A stretch of 64,000 nucleotides of DNA, from contig JACONQ010000001.1 in the NCBI GenBank assembly GCA_014281115.1, positions 3,410,001 to 3,474,000 of the forward strand, in the 5' to 3' direction. The first letter of the stretch is position 1, and each line of letters begins with the position of its first letter. Shown here in pieces: positions 62,154 to 64,000 of the stretch. The position numbers and the translations under genes are program-made. This DNA is from Laburnicola sp. R22_1 (Eukaryota; Ascomycota; Dothideomycetes; Pleosporales; Didymosphaeriaceae). Under the pieces are notes generated by a model. It ran no database searches. It was given only the letters and a program-made list of their open reading frames with translations, and had not been told where the DNA came from.

Positions 62154-64000
62154 ATGACCAGATACATTATAGCCCGGATACGCGCCGCGCCGCTGCCTGG
62201 TGTTCGATGCGGCAGGTCGTTTGTGCGGCCAGGTTCGGCTTTCTCTCTTTGCGCGTGCCGGTCCCACTCCACAGGACTCTCACACTCACAACCTTTCGTA
62301 CTCTCAACCTCAACGTCACCACTATATCGGCTTGGCCGCCAAAACAACGCAAGAGCTGCCATTCGTAACGGGGCAGCATTTTCCAGCATGCATCGTGCGC
62401 CGGCAGCCAAAGTGACGATCCCAATGACGGACCCGAATGTCTCGATCAATACGCCAAGAGATCCCAATACGCTATCTAACTACCACAATTTTGTGAGCAG
62501 GCATACGGTTGCAGACTTTGAGATTGATTTTGAAGAGAAGGTGCTTAGGGGTGAGGTGGAGTTGAAGTTTGAGAGCTTGAGTGAGGGGGAGAGTAAGGAG
62601 GTAATTCTGGATACGAGGCAAGTAAATCTATCCGCCCTTTACGAAGAAGGTGCTGCAGGACTAGAACAAAAGTCTGAGCACCATGTATCACCCCAGGATG
62701 AGCAATACCAGGTCAAATGTACTCAGACTCTTGTCCTGCGGTTCTATCTATACAGATGGAAGAGTTGATGTTAGAGATAATAACATGGTATAGTTTTCTG
62801 GATATCTCGGATGTCAAGGTCGACGGAAAAGAGGCGAAATGGGATATGGGCAAGCGCTTGGAGCCATATGGCGCTCCATTGACCATCCAGCTTGACAAGG
62901 GTATTCCTAAAGGCGAGAGTGTCAATATCGCTATCAAGCTTTCTACGACGGACAAATGCACTGCTCTGCAGTGGATGACGCCAACTCAGACTTCAAACAA
63001 AAAGCACCCATACATGTTCTCGCAATGCCAGGCCATCCACGCGCGCTCGGTCTTTCCCTGCCAGGACACACCCGATGTCAAATCGACCTTTGAGTTCAAG
63101 CTCCGATCTCCCCTACCAGTCCTTGCATCAGGCTTGCCCACGGGATCCCACAAGTACCAGCCCGGAAAGGACGGCAAGCCTGGTACCTTACTCTACACAT
63201 TCGAGCAAAAGGTCCCTATACCGAGCTATCTGTTCGCAGTAGCGAGCGGTGACCTCGCATCCGCATCCATCGGTCCCCGCAGCACCGTATGGACGGGCCC
63301 GGAAGAGTTGCTTGACTGCCAACGCGAACTGGAAGGCGAGATCGAGCCGTTCATGAAAGCTATTGAATCTATTGTTTCGCCCCCTTACCAATGGACTCAA
63401 TACAATTGTCTTATCCTGCCGCCATCCTTCCCGTATGGAGGTATGGAGAACCCCGTATGGACATACGCCACGCCGTCTATCATCTCAGGCGACAAGCAGA
63501 ATGTCGACGTTATTGCGCATGAGCTGAGTCACTCGTGGTCTGGTAACTTGGTGAGCGCGGCGAGCTGGGAGCACTTCTGGTTGAATGAGGGGTGGACTAC
63601 GTATCTCGAGCGTAGAATCCAGGGCTACGTACAGGGCGAAGAGCACCGTCACTTCTCCGCCATCATCGGATGGAAAGCCCTCGAAGAATCTATCAAGCTC
63701 TTCGGAGAAGACCACGAGTACACGAAACTCGTCGTCGACCTCAAAGGCAAAGACCCAGACGATGCATTCAGTTCCATTCCTTATGAGAAAGGCTTCCATG
63801 CGCTCTACGCCTTTGAACTTCTCCTCGGAAAGGAGAAGTGGGACTCGTTCATCCCGCACTATTTTGAGACCTTCAAGTTCAAATCTGTCGACAGCTACGA
63901 TTTCAAGACATGCCTGGTAGACTTCTTCGCCAAGGACACGGAGGCAGCGAAGAAACTCGCCGACTTCGACTGGGACAAACTCTTCTACATGCCCGGATAC
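62154..64000 (+). CDS. Leukotriene-A4-hydrolase-type M1 aminopeptidase (5' two thirds)
   Basis: A zinc aminopeptidase/epoxide hydrolase of the LTA4H family (yeast Lap2-like). Exon 1 62154..62617 and exon 2 62794..beyond the window end. The intron between them has a GC donor (AG|GCAAGT) and TAG acceptor, and the join rebuilds VILDTSFLDISDV exactly as in the family. Landmarks: SCQAIHARS-type region (QCQAIHARSVFPCQDTP), the substrate motif GGMENP, zinc site HELSH with the distal Glu in NEGWTTYLE, and the YEKGFHALYAFE helix. The first 80 residues are Arg/Ser-rich and look like a mitochondrial presequence, with a second ATG (MHRAPAAK, 62388) that would give a cytosolic form. The C-terminal domain is outside the window. 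Confidence 0.92.

Overview
The window reads as a filamentous ascomycete, most likely a Dothideomycete of the Pleosporales type. Genes are spliced, with introns of about 45 to 110 bases, GT-AG junctions and CTAAC/CTGAC branch sites. The families include a Zn2Cys6 factor of the cutinase/fatty-acid-regulator type, a GH28 pectinase, a fungal rhodopsin-like 7TM protein and a LysM protein. An AT-rich repeat island carries transition-type damage of the kind left by repeat-induced point mutation (RIP). Species was not determined.

Layout. 0-3.4 kb: tail of a membrane protein, a small C2H2 protein, an S/R-rich ORF and a CHIP-type TPR/U-box ubiquitin ligase. 4-11 kb: a spliced GH28 pectinase, class 2 dihydroorotate dehydrogenase, a proline-racemase-family gene with a broken 5' end and a 606-residue protein of unknown function. 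11-13 kb is empty. It is followed by a small cysteine-rich secreted protein, a doubtful Pro-rich ORF and a 1346-residue protein with a possible mitochondrial leader. 20-24.6 kb: an M3 oligopeptidase and a 7TM fungal rhodopsin-like protein. 27-30.2 kb: a C2H2 plus fungal-TF-domain regulator with about 2.8 kb of gene-free sequence upstream.

33-44.6 kb is an AT-rich graveyard of nested mobile elements. It holds a TA-flanked MITE family (one complete copy, several fragments), a Fot1/pogo-like transposon riddled with stops and itself split by a 703-bp palindromic element, and a full-length Ty1/Copia element on the minus strand with 181-bp LTRs and a 5-bp target duplication. It also holds two copies of a short element flanked by perfect 14-bp direct repeats, which looks like a SINE or other target-primed retroelement.

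45-64 kb is gene-dense again: complex I NDUFA5-type subunit and a divergent ER thioredoxin/PDI-like membrane protein, a rhodanese/Cdc25-like phosphatase, an RpiB-type sugar-phosphate isomerase with a frameshifted small ORF 20 bases upstream, a six-exon Zn2Cys6 regulator with a 17-base micro-exon, a Nudix hydrolase, a disordered nuclear-type protein, a LysM protein and the 5' two thirds of a leukotriene-A4-hydrolase-type M1 aminopeptidase using a GC-AG intron.

The genes are mostly unrelated housekeeping and accessory functions; I see no biosynthetic cluster, CRISPR, rRNA or tRNA. Exon models were built by hand from splice motifs, reading phase and family continuity. They agree in phase throughout but have no transcript support.
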